Shown: piece after piece, positions 36,708 to 45,176 of the stretch | Layout: each line of letters opens with the position of its first letter | How positions within the stretch are numbered: position 1 is the stretch's first letter | NCBI GenBank assembly: GCA_963713445.1 | Contig: CAVQMB010000002.1 | Span: 1 to 64,000 of the forward strand | DNA from: CAVQMB01 sp963713445 | GTDB lineage: Bacteria; Pseudomonadota; Gammaproteobacteria; Competibacterales; Competibacteraceae | Length of the DNA: 64,000 bases | Reading direction: 5' to 3' | The notes under the pieces: generated by a model | Told to the model about the DNA's origin: nothing | Seen by the model: the letters and a program-made list of their open reading frames with translations, nothing else | The model's database searches: none | Translations under genes and position numbers: made by a program

Positions 36708-37517
36708 GTGTATTTCGTTACCCTGCTGACCCTGCTGCTGTTGTTTGCCATGCTCGCGCTGAGCCTGAATCTGATTACCGGGCTGGCCGGCCAGGTGAGC
36801 CTGGGACATGCGGCCTTCTTCGGTATCGGTGCCTACACGGTGGGCGCGCTGATGATGCATGGCGTTGATTTCTGGATGGCCCTGGTGGCGGCGGGTGTCA
36901 GCGCCGGTCTGGCCGGGCTGCTGCTCGGGGCGATTAGCCTGCGGTTGCGCGACGATTATCTGGCTATCGCCACCATCGCCCTGAACTTTCTGGTGGTGGC
37001 CCTGTTGCTGTATCTGCCGTATTTCGGCGGTGCCTTCGGTATTTCTGACATCAAGGGGCCGTTTGGCACCGTTGGGACGGCCTGGATGATGCTGATCGGG
37101 TTCCTGCTGGTGGTGCTGGTGCACGAGCGCATCCGGCATTCCGACCTGGGCCTGGCGCTGCTGGCGCTGAAGGAATCGGAGGATGCTGCCGCGGCCCTGG
37201 GCGTCGACGTGCGTCGGTTCAAGATGACCGTGTTCGCAATGGGTACGGCCATTGCCGGTGTTACTGGCGGTGGCTATGCGATCTATATCGGTGTGCTGCA
37301 TCCGGGCGACTTCGGATTTCCACTCTCGGTGACCGTTCTGGCCATGGTGGCCATCGGTGGTATGGGCACTCTGTGGGGCCCGGTGCTGGGCGCGCTGGTG
37401 CTGGGCGGGTTCGCCCAGGCGTTCACGTTTGTGCAGAACTATCAGTTGGTGTTGTACGGGCTGCTGCTGGCATTGGTGATGCGCTATCGGCCGCAAGGGG
37501 TGCTGGGGCGATCGTGA
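36708..37517 (+). CDS. Branched-chain amino acid-type ABC permease, LivM-like
   Basis: A 269-residue permease starting with GTG 4 bases after the LivH-like stop. LNLITGLAGQVSLGHAAFFG is the LivM signature and IGGMGTLWGPVLGALVLGGF is near the end. It overlaps the first ATPase by one base. Confidence 0.9.
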   Translation: MYFVTLLTLLLLFAMLALSLNLITGLAGQVSLGHAAFFGIGAYTVGALMMHGVDFWMALVAAGVSAGLAGLLLGAISLRLRDDYLAIATIALNFLVVALLLYLPYFGGAFGISDIKGPFGTVGTAWMMLIGFLLVVLVHERIRHSDLGLALLALKESEDAAAALGVDVRRFKMTVFAMGTAIAGVTGGGYAIYIGVLHPGDFGFPLSVTVLAMVAIGGMGTLWGPVLGALVLGGFAQAFTFVQNYQLVLYGLLLALVMRYRPQGVLGRS

Positions 37518-38263
37518 TGAGCCTGCTTCAGGCCCAGGGCCTGGCCCGCCGTTTCGGTGGGCTGAAGGCGGTGGCAGGGGTCGATTTCCGGGTCGATGGC
37601 GGCGAGGTGGTCGGGCTGTTCGGTCCCAACGGTGCCGGCAAGACCACGTTGTTCAATCTGCTGGCGGGTGCGCTGCGGCCGGATGCCGGTGAGGTGTGGC
37701 TGGCCGGGCGCGATATTACCCGTCTGCCAGCGCATCGCCGTGCCCAGCAGGGATTGGCCCGCACGTTCCAGATCGTCCAGCCGCTGGCTCATCTCAGCGT
37801 CATCGACAACATGCTGGTGCCGCTGGCCCACGCGTCACTGCAACGGCTGCTGCCGCTCGGCCGTTACCGCCGGGGTGAGCGCCTCGACCGGGCCCTGGGG
37901 CTGCTGCAACGGGTCGGGCTGGAGCAGCAGCAGAATCTGCCGGCCGGTGCACTGCCCCTGGGTATGAAGAAGCGGCTTGAGGTGGCCCGGGCACTGGCCC
38001 TGGAGCCCCGGGTGCTGCTGCTCGATGAACCGCTGGCCGGGCTCATTCACCAGGATGCCCGGCGCTTGCTGCAAGTGATTGGCGAGCTTGGCGGCAATAT
38101 GGCAGTGGTATTGGTTGAGCATAACGTCCGGCTGGCGATGGGCGTTTGTCAGCGGGCGGTGGTGATGGAGGCCGGACGGGTCATTGCCAGCGGCACACCG
38201 GAGGCGGTGCGTCGCGATCCGAAGGTCATCGAAGCCTATTTCGGGGACGATACCGATGCTTGA
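37517..38263 (+). CDS. Branched-chain amino acid-type ABC ATPase, LivG-like
   Basis: A 248-residue ATPase with Walker A GPNGAGKTT, a LivG-type ARTFQIVQPLAHLSVIDNML and Walker B LLLDEPLAGL. The signature region reads LPLGMKKRLEVARAL, a departure from the usual LSYGxQRRLE, and EHNVRLAM gives the H-loop. The Asp/Asn after the Walker B Gly is Ile-His here (AGLIHQD), whereas AGLNPxE is usual. I use ATG at 37517; GTG at 37514 is equally possible. The two small changes are worth noting but all key catalytic residues remain. Confidence 0.88.
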   Translation: MSLLQAQGLARRFGGLKAVAGVDFRVDGGEVVGLFGPNGAGKTTLFNLLAGALRPDAGEVWLAGRDITRLPAHRRAQQGLARTFQIVQPLAHLSVIDNMLVPLAHASLQRLLPLGRYRRGERLDRALGLLQRVGLEQQQNLPAGALPLGMKKRLEVARALALEPRVLLLDEPLAGLIHQDARRLLQVIGELGGNMAVVLVEHNVRLAMGVCQRAVVMEAGRVIASGTPEAVRRDPKVIEAYFGDDTDA

Positions 38264-38951
38264 GGTTCGCGGGGTGACGGTGCGTTATGGTGATGCCCTG
38301 GCCGTGGATGGTATCGATCTGGCAGTCGGTGCCGGCGAGTGGGTGTCGCTGATCGGCCCCAACGGCGCCGGCAAGACCAGCGTGCTCAAGGCCGTGCTGG
38401 GGTTGCTGCCACACGGCGGCAGTGTGCGCATGGATGACCGCGAACTCGGCCCGCTGCCGTCCTGGCGGCGTCATCGCGCCGGGCTGGGCTATGTTCCCGA
38501 GGGCCGCCGGCTGTTCCCGGATCTGACCGTGGAAGACAATCTGCGCGCCGGCGCTTACGGGCTGGCACCGGGTCGGGTAAGCGCAGGGCTTGCCGAGATC
38601 GGCGAGTTGTTTCCGCGGGTGTGGGAGCGTCGTCGGCAACGGGCACGCACCCTGTCCGGCGGCGAACAGCAGATGGTTGCCCTCGGTCGGGCTTCGATGA
38701 GTCAACCGCGGCTGTTGCTGGTCGATGAAGCATCGCTGGGCTTGATGCCGCTGAACGTGCAGCGGGTGTTCGAGGCTCTCAGCCGTCTGCACCGGTCGGG
38801 CAAAGCGATTTTGCTGGTTGAGCAAAATGCCCGGAAAGCACTGCGTCACGTGGATCGGGCCTATGTCATGGAGGCCGGGCGCATCGTGCTGGCCGGACCG
38901 GCAGCTGCCATTGCCCGCGATCCCCGGGTGATCGAAAGCTATGTGGGCTGA
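38256..38951 (+). CDS. Branched-chain amino acid-type ABC ATPase, LivF-like
   Basis: A 231-residue second ATPase. The ATG overlaps the LivG-like stop by 8 bases. Walker A GPNGAGKTS, the LivF hallmark LGYVPEGRRLFPDLTVEDNL, signature LSGGEQQMVALGRA and Walker B LLLVDEASLGLMP are all present. It ends the liv-type operon. A 96-base gap separates it from the metal importer. Confidence 0.9.
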   Translation: MLEVRGVTVRYGDALAVDGIDLAVGAGEWVSLIGPNGAGKTSVLKAVLGLLPHGGSVRMDDRELGPLPSWRRHRAGLGYVPEGRRLFPDLTVEDNLRAGAYGLAPGRVSAGLAEIGELFPRVWERRRQRARTLSGGEQQMVALGRASMSQPRLLLVDEASLGLMPLNVQRVFEALSRLHRSGKAILLVEQNARKALRHVDRAYVMEAGRIVLAGPAAAIARDPRVIESYVG

Positions 38952-39047
38952 AATCGGTGTGCGGGCTGCGGATTGCCGGCGTGGGTTCGTTATTACTGAT
39001 GCGGCCAATCCGGCCTGTTTACGTGCTGCCAGGAGAGGTACCGACTG

Positions 39048-39920
39048 ATGTCCAGGATTGCGCAAGTGGCCATGATGGTGATTCTCGCCGGGATGGTTGT
39101 CCGGGCCTACGGTCAGCCGGTGACGGTGGTGGCCGCCGAGAACTGCTATGGCGGTGTGGCGCAGCAGATTGGTGGGCGCTATGCCACGGTCAGCAGCATC
39201 CTCAGTAATCCGGATCAGGATCCCCACCTGTTCGAGGTCAGTATATCCACGGCGCGCCTGTTGAGCCGCGCCCGGGTGGTGATTTACAACGGCCTTGGTT
39301 ACGACGCCTGGATGGCCAAGCTGCTGGCCGCCACTGCCGTGACCGGTCGGGAGACTATCGTGGTGGCCGACCTGCTGCATAAACCAGCGGGGGCCAATCC
39401 GCACTTGTGGTACGATCCGGCCGCCATGCCGGCATTGGCCCGCGTCCTGGCGCAGCGGCTGGCGGCAATCGATCCGCCACATCAGGCCTATTTTCAACGG
39501 CGTCTGCAGGCGCTGCTGCACTCGCTTGCGCCGCTGCAGGCCCGCATTGCCGCCCTGCGGTCCAGATATGCCGGCACGCCGGTGACCGCCACCGAGCCGG
39601 TATTCGGCGACATGGCGCAGGCTCTCGGTCTGGTGATGCGCAATCGCCGTTTTCAGCAGGCCGTCATGAACGGCGTGGAGCCGGGGGCGTCTACCATTGC
39701 GGCGTTCGAGCGCGACCTCAGGCAGCGCAGGATCAGGGTGCTGATCTACAACCGTCAGGCTACCAACGAGGCCACCCGGCGTTTGCTGGGAATAGCCCGT
39801 CAAGTGGGGATACCCGTTGTTGGTGTCACCGAGACGCAGCCCCCTGATATGCGTTATCAGGACTGGATGCTGAGCCAACTCGACGCGCTGGGCAAGGCCT
39901 TGGCAGGTGCCGGCCAGTGA
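39048..39920 (+). CDS. Metal ABC solute-binding protein, ZnuA/TroA-like
   Basis: A 290-residue cluster A-I binding protein with an N-terminal signal (MMVILAGMVVRAYGQ). Metal-ligand motifs are the His in DQDPHLFEVS and the His in ANPHLWYDP. The third ligand region reads TEPVFGDMAQALGL, where ZnuA has a His; this Glu form defines a separate subgroup of the family. The C-terminus has VGVTETQPPDMRYQDWML. Zinc or manganese is likely. The gene forms an operon with the ATPase and permease downstream in order A-C-B. No Zur site can be seen upstream. Confidence 0.83.
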   Translation: MSRIAQVAMMVILAGMVVRAYGQPVTVVAAENCYGGVAQQIGGRYATVSSILSNPDQDPHLFEVSISTARLLSRARVVIYNGLGYDAWMAKLLAATAVTGRETIVVADLLHKPAGANPHLWYDPAAMPALARVLAQRLAAIDPPHQAYFQRRLQALLHSLAPLQARIAALRSRYAGTPVTATEPVFGDMAQALGLVMRNRRFQQAVMNGVEPGASTIAAFERDLRQRRIRVLIYNRQATNEATRRLLGIARQVGIPVVGVTETQPPDMRYQDWMLSQLDALGKALAGAGQ

Positions 39921-40714
39921 CCGACGTAGTGGCCTTCGAGCAGGTCACCATTACCCGCGGCGACCGGGTGGTGCTGTCAGCGGTCGATCTGGCCATTGCA
40001 CAGGACAGGTTCGTTGCGGTGCTGGGCGCCAACGGCTCCGGCAAGACCACGTTAATGCGGGCGATCGTGGGCCTGACCAGGCCACGCAGTGGTGCCGTCC
40101 GGGTGCTTGATCGACCCGCCAGTCGCGGCAATGCCGCGATCGGCTACATTCCTCAGGTCCGGAGTCTGCTGGGCGGTCTACGGCTACGCGGCCGCGATTT
40201 CGTTGCCGGTGTCGTCAACGGGCAACGCTGGGGGTTGCCGCTGTTGGGGCGCAGGGGTCGGGCCGAGGTCCGGTGGGCACTGGAACGGGTGGGTGCCAAA
40301 GAGCTGGCGAACCGGCCGCTGGCCGAGACCTCGGGCGGCGAGCGCCAGCGTCTGTTACTGGCGCAGGCGTTGCTCGGCCGACCGCGTTTGCTGTTGCTCG
40401 ATGAGCCGCTGATCAGCCTAGATCCCAGCCACCAGCAGACGGTGGTGAGACTGGTCCGGGAACTGCAGCAAGACCTTGGCATCACCGTGTTGTTCAGTGC
40501 TCACGAGCTCAATCCGTTGCTCAACGCCATCGACCAGGTCCTGTATCTGGGGCAGGGTCAGGCGGCCCTGGGCAGTGTCGACGAGGTGATCACCGGCCCG
40601 GTGCTGTCGCGCCTGTACGGTTCGCCGATCGAGGTGGTGCGCCTGCACGGCCGCATCTTCGTCATGTCCGGCGCCTACGAAGTCGAGCGCGGCGCGCATC
40701 GCCACGATGTTTGA
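39917..40714 (+). CDS. Metal ABC ATP-binding protein, ZnuC-like
   Basis: A 265-residue ATPase beginning with GTG inside the upstream stop (GTGA). Walker A GANGSGKTT, GYIPQVRSLLGGLRLRGRDF, signature SGGERQRLLLAQAL, Walker B LLLDEPLISLDP and the H-loop SAHELNPLL are present. The C-terminal 15 residues are His-containing (ERGAHRHDV). It overlaps the permease gene by 8 bases. Confidence 0.87.
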   Translation: MTDVVAFEQVTITRGDRVVLSAVDLAIAQDRFVAVLGANGSGKTTLMRAIVGLTRPRSGAVRVLDRPASRGNAAIGYIPQVRSLLGGLRLRGRDFVAGVVNGQRWGLPLLGRRGRAEVRWALERVGAKELANRPLAETSGGERQRLLLAQALLGRPRLLLLDEPLISLDPSHQQTVVRLVRELQQDLGITVLFSAHELNPLLNAIDQVLYLGQGQAALGSVDEVITGPVLSRLYGSPIEVVRLHGRIFVMSGAYEVERGAHRHDV

Positions 40715-41486
40715 TTACCCATTCATGGTCAATGCCTTCATCGCCGCTGGCATGGTGGCGCTGGTGGCCGGCGTTGTGGGTTTCTTTCTGGTGTTGCGTG
40801 GGCAGACCTTTGCCGGTCACGCGCTCGCCCACGTCGGTTTTGCGGGGGCCACCGGGGCCGCACTGATCGGTCTGGCACCGCTGGTGGGACTGATCGGGGC
40901 GACGCTGCTGGGCGGCCTCGGCATGGGACTGCTGGGTGAGCGCCTGAGCAGCCGCGACGTCGCGGTGGGCATGGTGCTGGCACTGGCGCTCGGTTTCGGC
41001 ATGCTGTTCCTGCATTTCACCACCGGCTATGCGGGCCAGATAACGGCGCTGCTGTTCGGCAACGTATTGGCCGTGACCCGCGGCACGCTGTGGTTGCTGG
41101 CGGCACTCGCCAGCGTCAGTCTGGCCGGGCTTGCTCTGATTGCCCGGCCGCTGCTGTTCGCCAGTCTGCAGCCTGAACTGGCCGAGGCCAAAGGCGTGTC
41201 GCTGCGGTTGCTGGCGGTGCTGTTTCTGGCTATCACCGCGCTGGCGGTAGCGGGCTGCGTTCAGATTGTCGGTGTGCTGCTGGTCTTCACCCTGATGGTG
41301 GGGCCAGCGGCGGCGGCCCAGCGTTTGACCATCCGGTTGGGCACCGGTGTCGCGCTGGCGGTGCTGCTGGCCCTGGCCGAGACCTGGTGTGGTCTGACCC
41401 TGGCATACTACAGCGATTGGCCGACCAGTTTCTGGATCAGCGCCCTCAGCGGTGCGGTCTATCTGCTCAGCCTGCTGCGGCCGTGA
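40707..41486 (+). CDS. Metal ABC permease, ZnuB-like
   Basis: A 259-residue ABC-3 family permease with about eight hydrophobic segments. FFLVLRGQTFAGHALAHVGF and EAKGVSLRLLAVLFLAITAL are family landmarks. It completes the A-C-B importer. The TcuA-like gene follows at 34 bases. Confidence 0.87.
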   Translation: MFDYPFMVNAFIAAGMVALVAGVVGFFLVLRGQTFAGHALAHVGFAGATGAALIGLAPLVGLIGATLLGGLGMGLLGERLSSRDVAVGMVLALALGFGMLFLHFTTGYAGQITALLFGNVLAVTRGTLWLLAALASVSLAGLALIARPLLFASLQPELAEAKGVSLRLLAVLFLAITALAVAGCVQIVGVLLVFTLMVGPAAAAQRLTIRLGTGVALAVLLALAETWCGLTLAYYSDWPTSFWISALSGAVYLLSLLRP

Positions 41487-41520
41487 TCGCAGTGTTGGGC
41501 CAGCAAACGAGAGGACCATC

Positions 41521-43005
41521 ATGAATGACCGCAGCTATGACGTCATCGTCGTCGGCGCCGGCAACGCTGCGCTTTGTGCCGCCCTCGCCGCCAGCGACCA
41601 GGGGGCCCGCGTGGCGGTGCTGGAACGTGCATCGGAGGCGGAATCGTGTGGCAACAGCCGGTTCACCGCCGGGGCAATCCGGTTCGCCTATGATGGTCTG
41701 GACGATCTCAGAAAAGTGATGCCGGATCTTTCGGAACGGGAGATTGCAAACACCGACTTCGGGAGCTATCCGGAGGCTGCGTTTTTTGACGACATGTTCC
41801 GGGTCACCCAGTACCGCACCGATCCTGACCTGGTCGAACTGCTGGTGCGCCGAAGTCTGGATACAGTGCTGTGGATGCGCGAGAGGGGGGTCCGCTTCGT
41901 GCCGATTTACGGCCGCCAGGCCTTCAAGATCGGCGGCAAGTTCAAGTTCTGGGGTGGTCTCACGGTCGAGGCCTGGGGTGGTGGCCCGGGGCTGGTCGAG
42001 TCACTGCTGGCGCGTGCCCGTCATCAGGGCATCGACATGGTCTTCGGCTGCCGGGTGCTGACGCTGGACTACGACGGTCAGACCGTCACCGGTGTTAAGG
42101 TCAAGCACCAGGGCATGATAGGGCACTTCGCCGGTGCCGCGGTGGTGCTGGCGGCAGGTGGATTTCAGGCCAACCAGGAAATGCGTACGCGCTATCTGGG
42201 TCCTGGCTGGGAGCTGGCCAAGGTACGCGGCACGCGTTTCAATACCGGTGACGGCATCCGCATGGCGCTCGATATCGGTGCCATGCCCTACGGCAACTGG
42301 TCCGGCTGTCACGCCGTGGGCTGGGAGCGCAACGCTCCTGAATTCGGCGATCTCACCGTGGGCGACCAGTTCCAGAAGCACAGCTATCCGTTTGGCATCA
42401 TGGTCAATGCCCGCGGCGAGCGTTTCGTGGACGAGGGCGCGGACTTTCGCAACTATACCTATGCCAAGTACGGACGTGAGGTGCTGGCCCAGCCGGGCCA
42501 GTATGCCTGGCAGGTGTTCGATCAAAAGGTGGCGCATCTGCTGCGCGACGAGTACCGGATCCGGCAGGTCACTAAAGTCGCGGCCGACAGCCTGGAGGAG
42601 CTGGCACGGCATATGGGTGATGTCGACGTGGCGTGTTTCCTGGATACGGTCGATGCTTTCAACGCCTCGGTTCGCACCGACGTTCCATTCAATCCAAATG
42701 TCAAGGACGGCCGTTGCACGGCGGGTCTGGCGTTACCCAAGACGAACTGGGCCAACCGGCTCGATACCCCGCCGTTCCAAGCCTATTCGGTGACCTGCGG
42801 CATCACCTTCACCTTCGGGGGGGTGCGGATCAACACTGCAGCTCAGGTCCTGGATGTAGATCTGGAGCCGATTCCGGGGCTCTACGCCGCAGGCGAGATG
42901 GTGGGTGGTATCTTCTATTTCAACTACCCGGGCGGTACCGGCTTGCTATCGGGCGCGGTCTTTGGCCGGATTGCCGGCACTTCGGCCGGCCGGGCCGCGG
43001 CGTGA
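41521..43005 (+). CDS. tcuA: FAD-dependent tricarballylate dehydrogenase-like protein (TcuA)
   Basis: A 494-residue flavoprotein of the fumarate reductase/succinate dehydrogenase class. The Rossmann motif is YDVIVVGAGNAALCAALAA, then ESCGNSRFTAGAIRFAY, a substrate-side stretch typical of TcuA. The C-terminal FAD-binding end is GLYAAGEMVGGIFYFNYPGG. TcuA oxidises tricarballylate to cis-aconitate in Salmonella, where it pairs with TcuB and TcuC; neither is here. I start it at MNDRSYDVIV after GAGAGGA. The real substrate may be another tricarboxylate or dicarboxylate. It is probably co-transcribed with the metal importer. Confidence 0.8.
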   Translation: MNDRSYDVIVVGAGNAALCAALAASDQGARVAVLERASEAESCGNSRFTAGAIRFAYDGLDDLRKVMPDLSEREIANTDFGSYPEAAFFDDMFRVTQYRTDPDLVELLVRRSLDTVLWMRERGVRFVPIYGRQAFKIGGKFKFWGGLTVEAWGGGPGLVESLLARARHQGIDMVFGCRVLTLDYDGQTVTGVKVKHQGMIGHFAGAAVVLAAGGFQANQEMRTRYLGPGWELAKVRGTRFNTGDGIRMALDIGAMPYGNWSGCHAVGWERNAPEFGDLTVGDQFQKHSYPFGIMVNARGERFVDEGADFRNYTYAKYGREVLAQPGQYAWQVFDQKVAHLLRDEYRIRQVTKVAADSLEELARHMGDVDVACFLDTVDAFNASVRTDVPFNPNVKDGRCTAGLALPKTNWANRLDTPPFQAYSVTCGITFTFGGVRINTAAQVLDVDLEPIPGLYAAGEMVGGIFYFNYPGGTGLLSGAVFGRIAGTSAGRAAA

Positions 43006-43038
43006 CCGATCAGTAACTTGCGACTACAGGGGGACCGG

Positions 43039-44550
43039 ATGCACGACCACGATCGGCGGCTATGGAACATGCGGGCTGGAATCTGGCGCGTGGTGGTGAT
43101 GTTGTGCGGGGTGTTGATCGCGCTGTCTGCCGCAGCGGCAGGACCGTCTTTCCCAGCGCTGCGTGCGCTGCCGGATCAGGGCGCTGCCGTTACCGCCCTG
43201 GCGGTGGGCCTGCCCGGTGGCAGGCCGCTGGCGGCGCTGGATCCGCACCGGACGCTGACGCCGGCTTCCCTGACCAAGCTGTTTACCGCTGCCGCTGCGC
43301 TGGTGGCGTGGGGGCCGGATAAGACGTTCACCACCCGGTTGCTGGCGACCGGCGCCCCACGCCACGGCGTGCTGGCGGGAGACGTGATCCTGTTGGGGGG
43401 CGGTGACCCGGCCCTGACCCATGGCCAGCTCTGGAGCCTGGCGCTGCAGCTCAAGAGTGCCGGTATCCATCGCATCAAGGGCCACCTGGTGATCAACCAG
43501 TCGCTGTTCGGTCCGGTCGCCTGCGTTACCTCGGACCGGTGTCAGGCGCATCAGCATAGCGACAGTGTCTATGACGCGCCGCTGTCGGCGGCCGGTGTGG
43601 ATTTCGCAACCTGGTGTGTCCGGGTCAGCCCGGGGACCCGGGTCGGCGCCCTGGCGGTGGTACGGCCGTGCGCGTTCAGCCTGCCCGGCGTTGTCGTGCA
43701 GGCCCGCGTCCGCACGGTGGCACAGGGGAATCCGAGCAGCCTGGAGGCCGACCGCACCACCGTGCAGGGCCGTGACCAACTGATGCTGTCGGGCCGTATC
43801 GCGCTGGATAGCGCACCGCAGCGGATTTACCTGTCGGCCTCGCGGGCGGCCTGGCAGAGCGGTCTGATCATGCGCCGGCTGCTGCGCCTGGCCGGCATCA
43901 CGGTGCAGGGTTCGACTCGGGTCACGTCGAGCACGCCGCCCGTCGGCGCGCGCGAACTGGCGTCAGTCGACAGCCGGCCGTTACGCCAGCAACTGGCTTC
44001 GATGATGGCCTACAGCAACAACTATATGGCCGATACGCTGGCTCTTGATCTGCTGGCCCGCGATCCGGCCGTACCGCGGCCGCTCACCCTGGCACAGGCC
44101 GGCGCCGTGGTCCAAGCGCTGGCCGGTCCGCTGGTCGCTGATCCGCCCGGTCAACCGGATAGCGGTCGGCCCAACCTGCTCAGCGGCAGCGGCCTGACCA
44201 TTCACAACGCGCTATCTGCGGCCGATATCGTCGCGTTACTGGCCGGGATGTATCGGCGCAGTGACCTGTTCCCGGCCTACCTGGGGGTGTTGTCAGTGCC
44301 ACGCTACGCGATGCTGCACATCCTCAGGGGTGGTAATGCGGACTGGTCGACCCGGCTTGCCGCCAAGACTGGGCTGCTTAACGATCCGGTCAGCGTGCTC
44401 GGCGTTGCCGGCTATTTTCGCAGGCGTGACGGCGGCTGGGGGGCGTTTGCGATCCTCGTGAACGGCACTAGCCGCCGTCCGCACATACCCTATGATCAAA
44501 TCCTGCAGGCCATTCATCACGACGTCGGCCAGTTGCTGGCACGTTACTGA
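43039..44550 (+). CDS. dacB: D-alanyl-D-alanine carboxypeptidase/endopeptidase (PBP4, family S13)
   Basis: A 503-residue periplasmic penicillin-binding protein that trims peptidoglycan cross-links. After a signal segment (VVMLCGVLIALSAAAAG) come the three active-site motifs: SLTK with Ser77 and Lys80, SNN in MAYSNNYMAD, and KTG in LAAKTGLLNDP. I start it at MHDHDRRLWN after AGGGGG. It follows the TcuA-like gene by 33 bases and converges with the SCO gene. Its place at the end of an uptake block may reflect recycling of wall peptides; that is inference. Confidence 0.87.
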   Translation: MHDHDRRLWNMRAGIWRVVVMLCGVLIALSAAAAGPSFPALRALPDQGAAVTALAVGLPGGRPLAALDPHRTLTPASLTKLFTAAAALVAWGPDKTFTTRLLATGAPRHGVLAGDVILLGGGDPALTHGQLWSLALQLKSAGIHRIKGHLVINQSLFGPVACVTSDRCQAHQHSDSVYDAPLSAAGVDFATWCVRVSPGTRVGALAVVRPCAFSLPGVVVQARVRTVAQGNPSSLEADRTTVQGRDQLMLSGRIALDSAPQRIYLSASRAAWQSGLIMRRLLRLAGITVQGSTRVTSSTPPVGARELASVDSRPLRQQLASMMAYSNNYMADTLALDLLARDPAVPRPLTLAQAGAVVQALAGPLVADPPGQPDSGRPNLLSGSGLTIHNALSAADIVALLAGMYRRSDLFPAYLGVLSVPRYAMLHILRGGNADWSTRLAAKTGLLNDPVSVLGVAGYFRRRDGGWGAFAILVNGTSRRPHIPYDQILQAIHHDVGQLLARY

Positions 44551-44567
44551 GCTAAGCCCGCGGGACG

Positions 44568-45176
44568 TCAACTCTTGACCAGTTGCCCCAGATCATGCGC
44601 CATGGCGGTGGCGCCGTCCTTGTAGTTCATCACCAGCCGTACCTTGCCGGACGGGTCGAACACGAAAATGGCTGCGCTATGGTAGACCACATAATTGCCA
44701 TCGCCATCCGGTTTACCGTAGCGGTACGCGACCCGGTAGCGCTTGGTCAGGTCCTGTAGCTGACTCTGGGTGCCGGTAAGGCCGACGATATGAGGTCCGA
44801 AAGCCTTCACGTAGCGCTTCAGCACCCGTGGGGGGTCGCGTTTGGGATCGACGCTGACGAACAACATGTTGATCTGGTTGGCGGCCCTGGGGCCGAGCTT
44901 CTTCAGCGCCTGCGCAACGGTTGCCAGCGTCAGTGGGCAGACGTCAGGGCAATGGGTATAGCCGAAGTAGAGCAGGTCGATCTTGCCGGCGTAGTGACTG
45001 GCGTGGACCGCCTGGCCGCTGGCGTCCGTCAGGCTGAATTGCAGGTTCGGCATAATGCCGGTGATGTTCTTGGTGTCCCAGGACAGTGGCTTGTGGCCGC
45101 ATCCTGTGAGTACCACAGCGAGGCCGAGGACAGCGACCAATCTGGGAATGGTCATGGTGGGGCAGAATTTAGCCAT
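44568..45176 (-). CDS. SCO1/SenC copper chaperone for cytochrome c oxidase
   Basis: A 202-residue lipoprotein-like thioredoxin-fold protein. A membrane/lipobox segment (LAVVLTGC) is at residues 15-26. The copper motif is YFGYTHCPDVCPLT with Cys76 and Cys80, and the third ligand His is in VVYHSAAIFVFDP. It delivers copper to the CuA site of subunit II. It overlaps the ctaG gene by 8 bases; the ATG seven codons later (MTIPRL) is another possible start. With CtaG and PCuAC it forms a cytochrome oxidase assembly operon, but no oxidase subunits are in the window. Confidence 0.88.
   Translation of the reverse strand: MAKFCPTMTIPRLVAVLGLAVVLTGCGHKPLSWDTKNITGIMPNLQFSLTDASGQAVHASHYAGKIDLLYFGYTHCPDVCPLTLATVAQALKKLGPRAANQINMLFVSVDPKRDPPRVLKRYVKAFGPHIVGLTGTQSQLQDLTKRYRVAYRYGKPDGDGNYVVYHSAAIFVFDPSGKVRLVMNYKDGATAMAHDLGQLVKS

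Noticed and set aside
36588..37496. About 300-codon minus-strand frame across the LivH/LivM genes
   Set aside because: Gln/His-rich antisense artefact opposite hydrophobic Leu/Val codons.
38226..39878. 550-codon minus-strand frame across the LivF-like and ZnuA-like genes
   Set aside because: Antisense to two clear genes with intact Walker and metal motifs; its own product has no recognisable fold.
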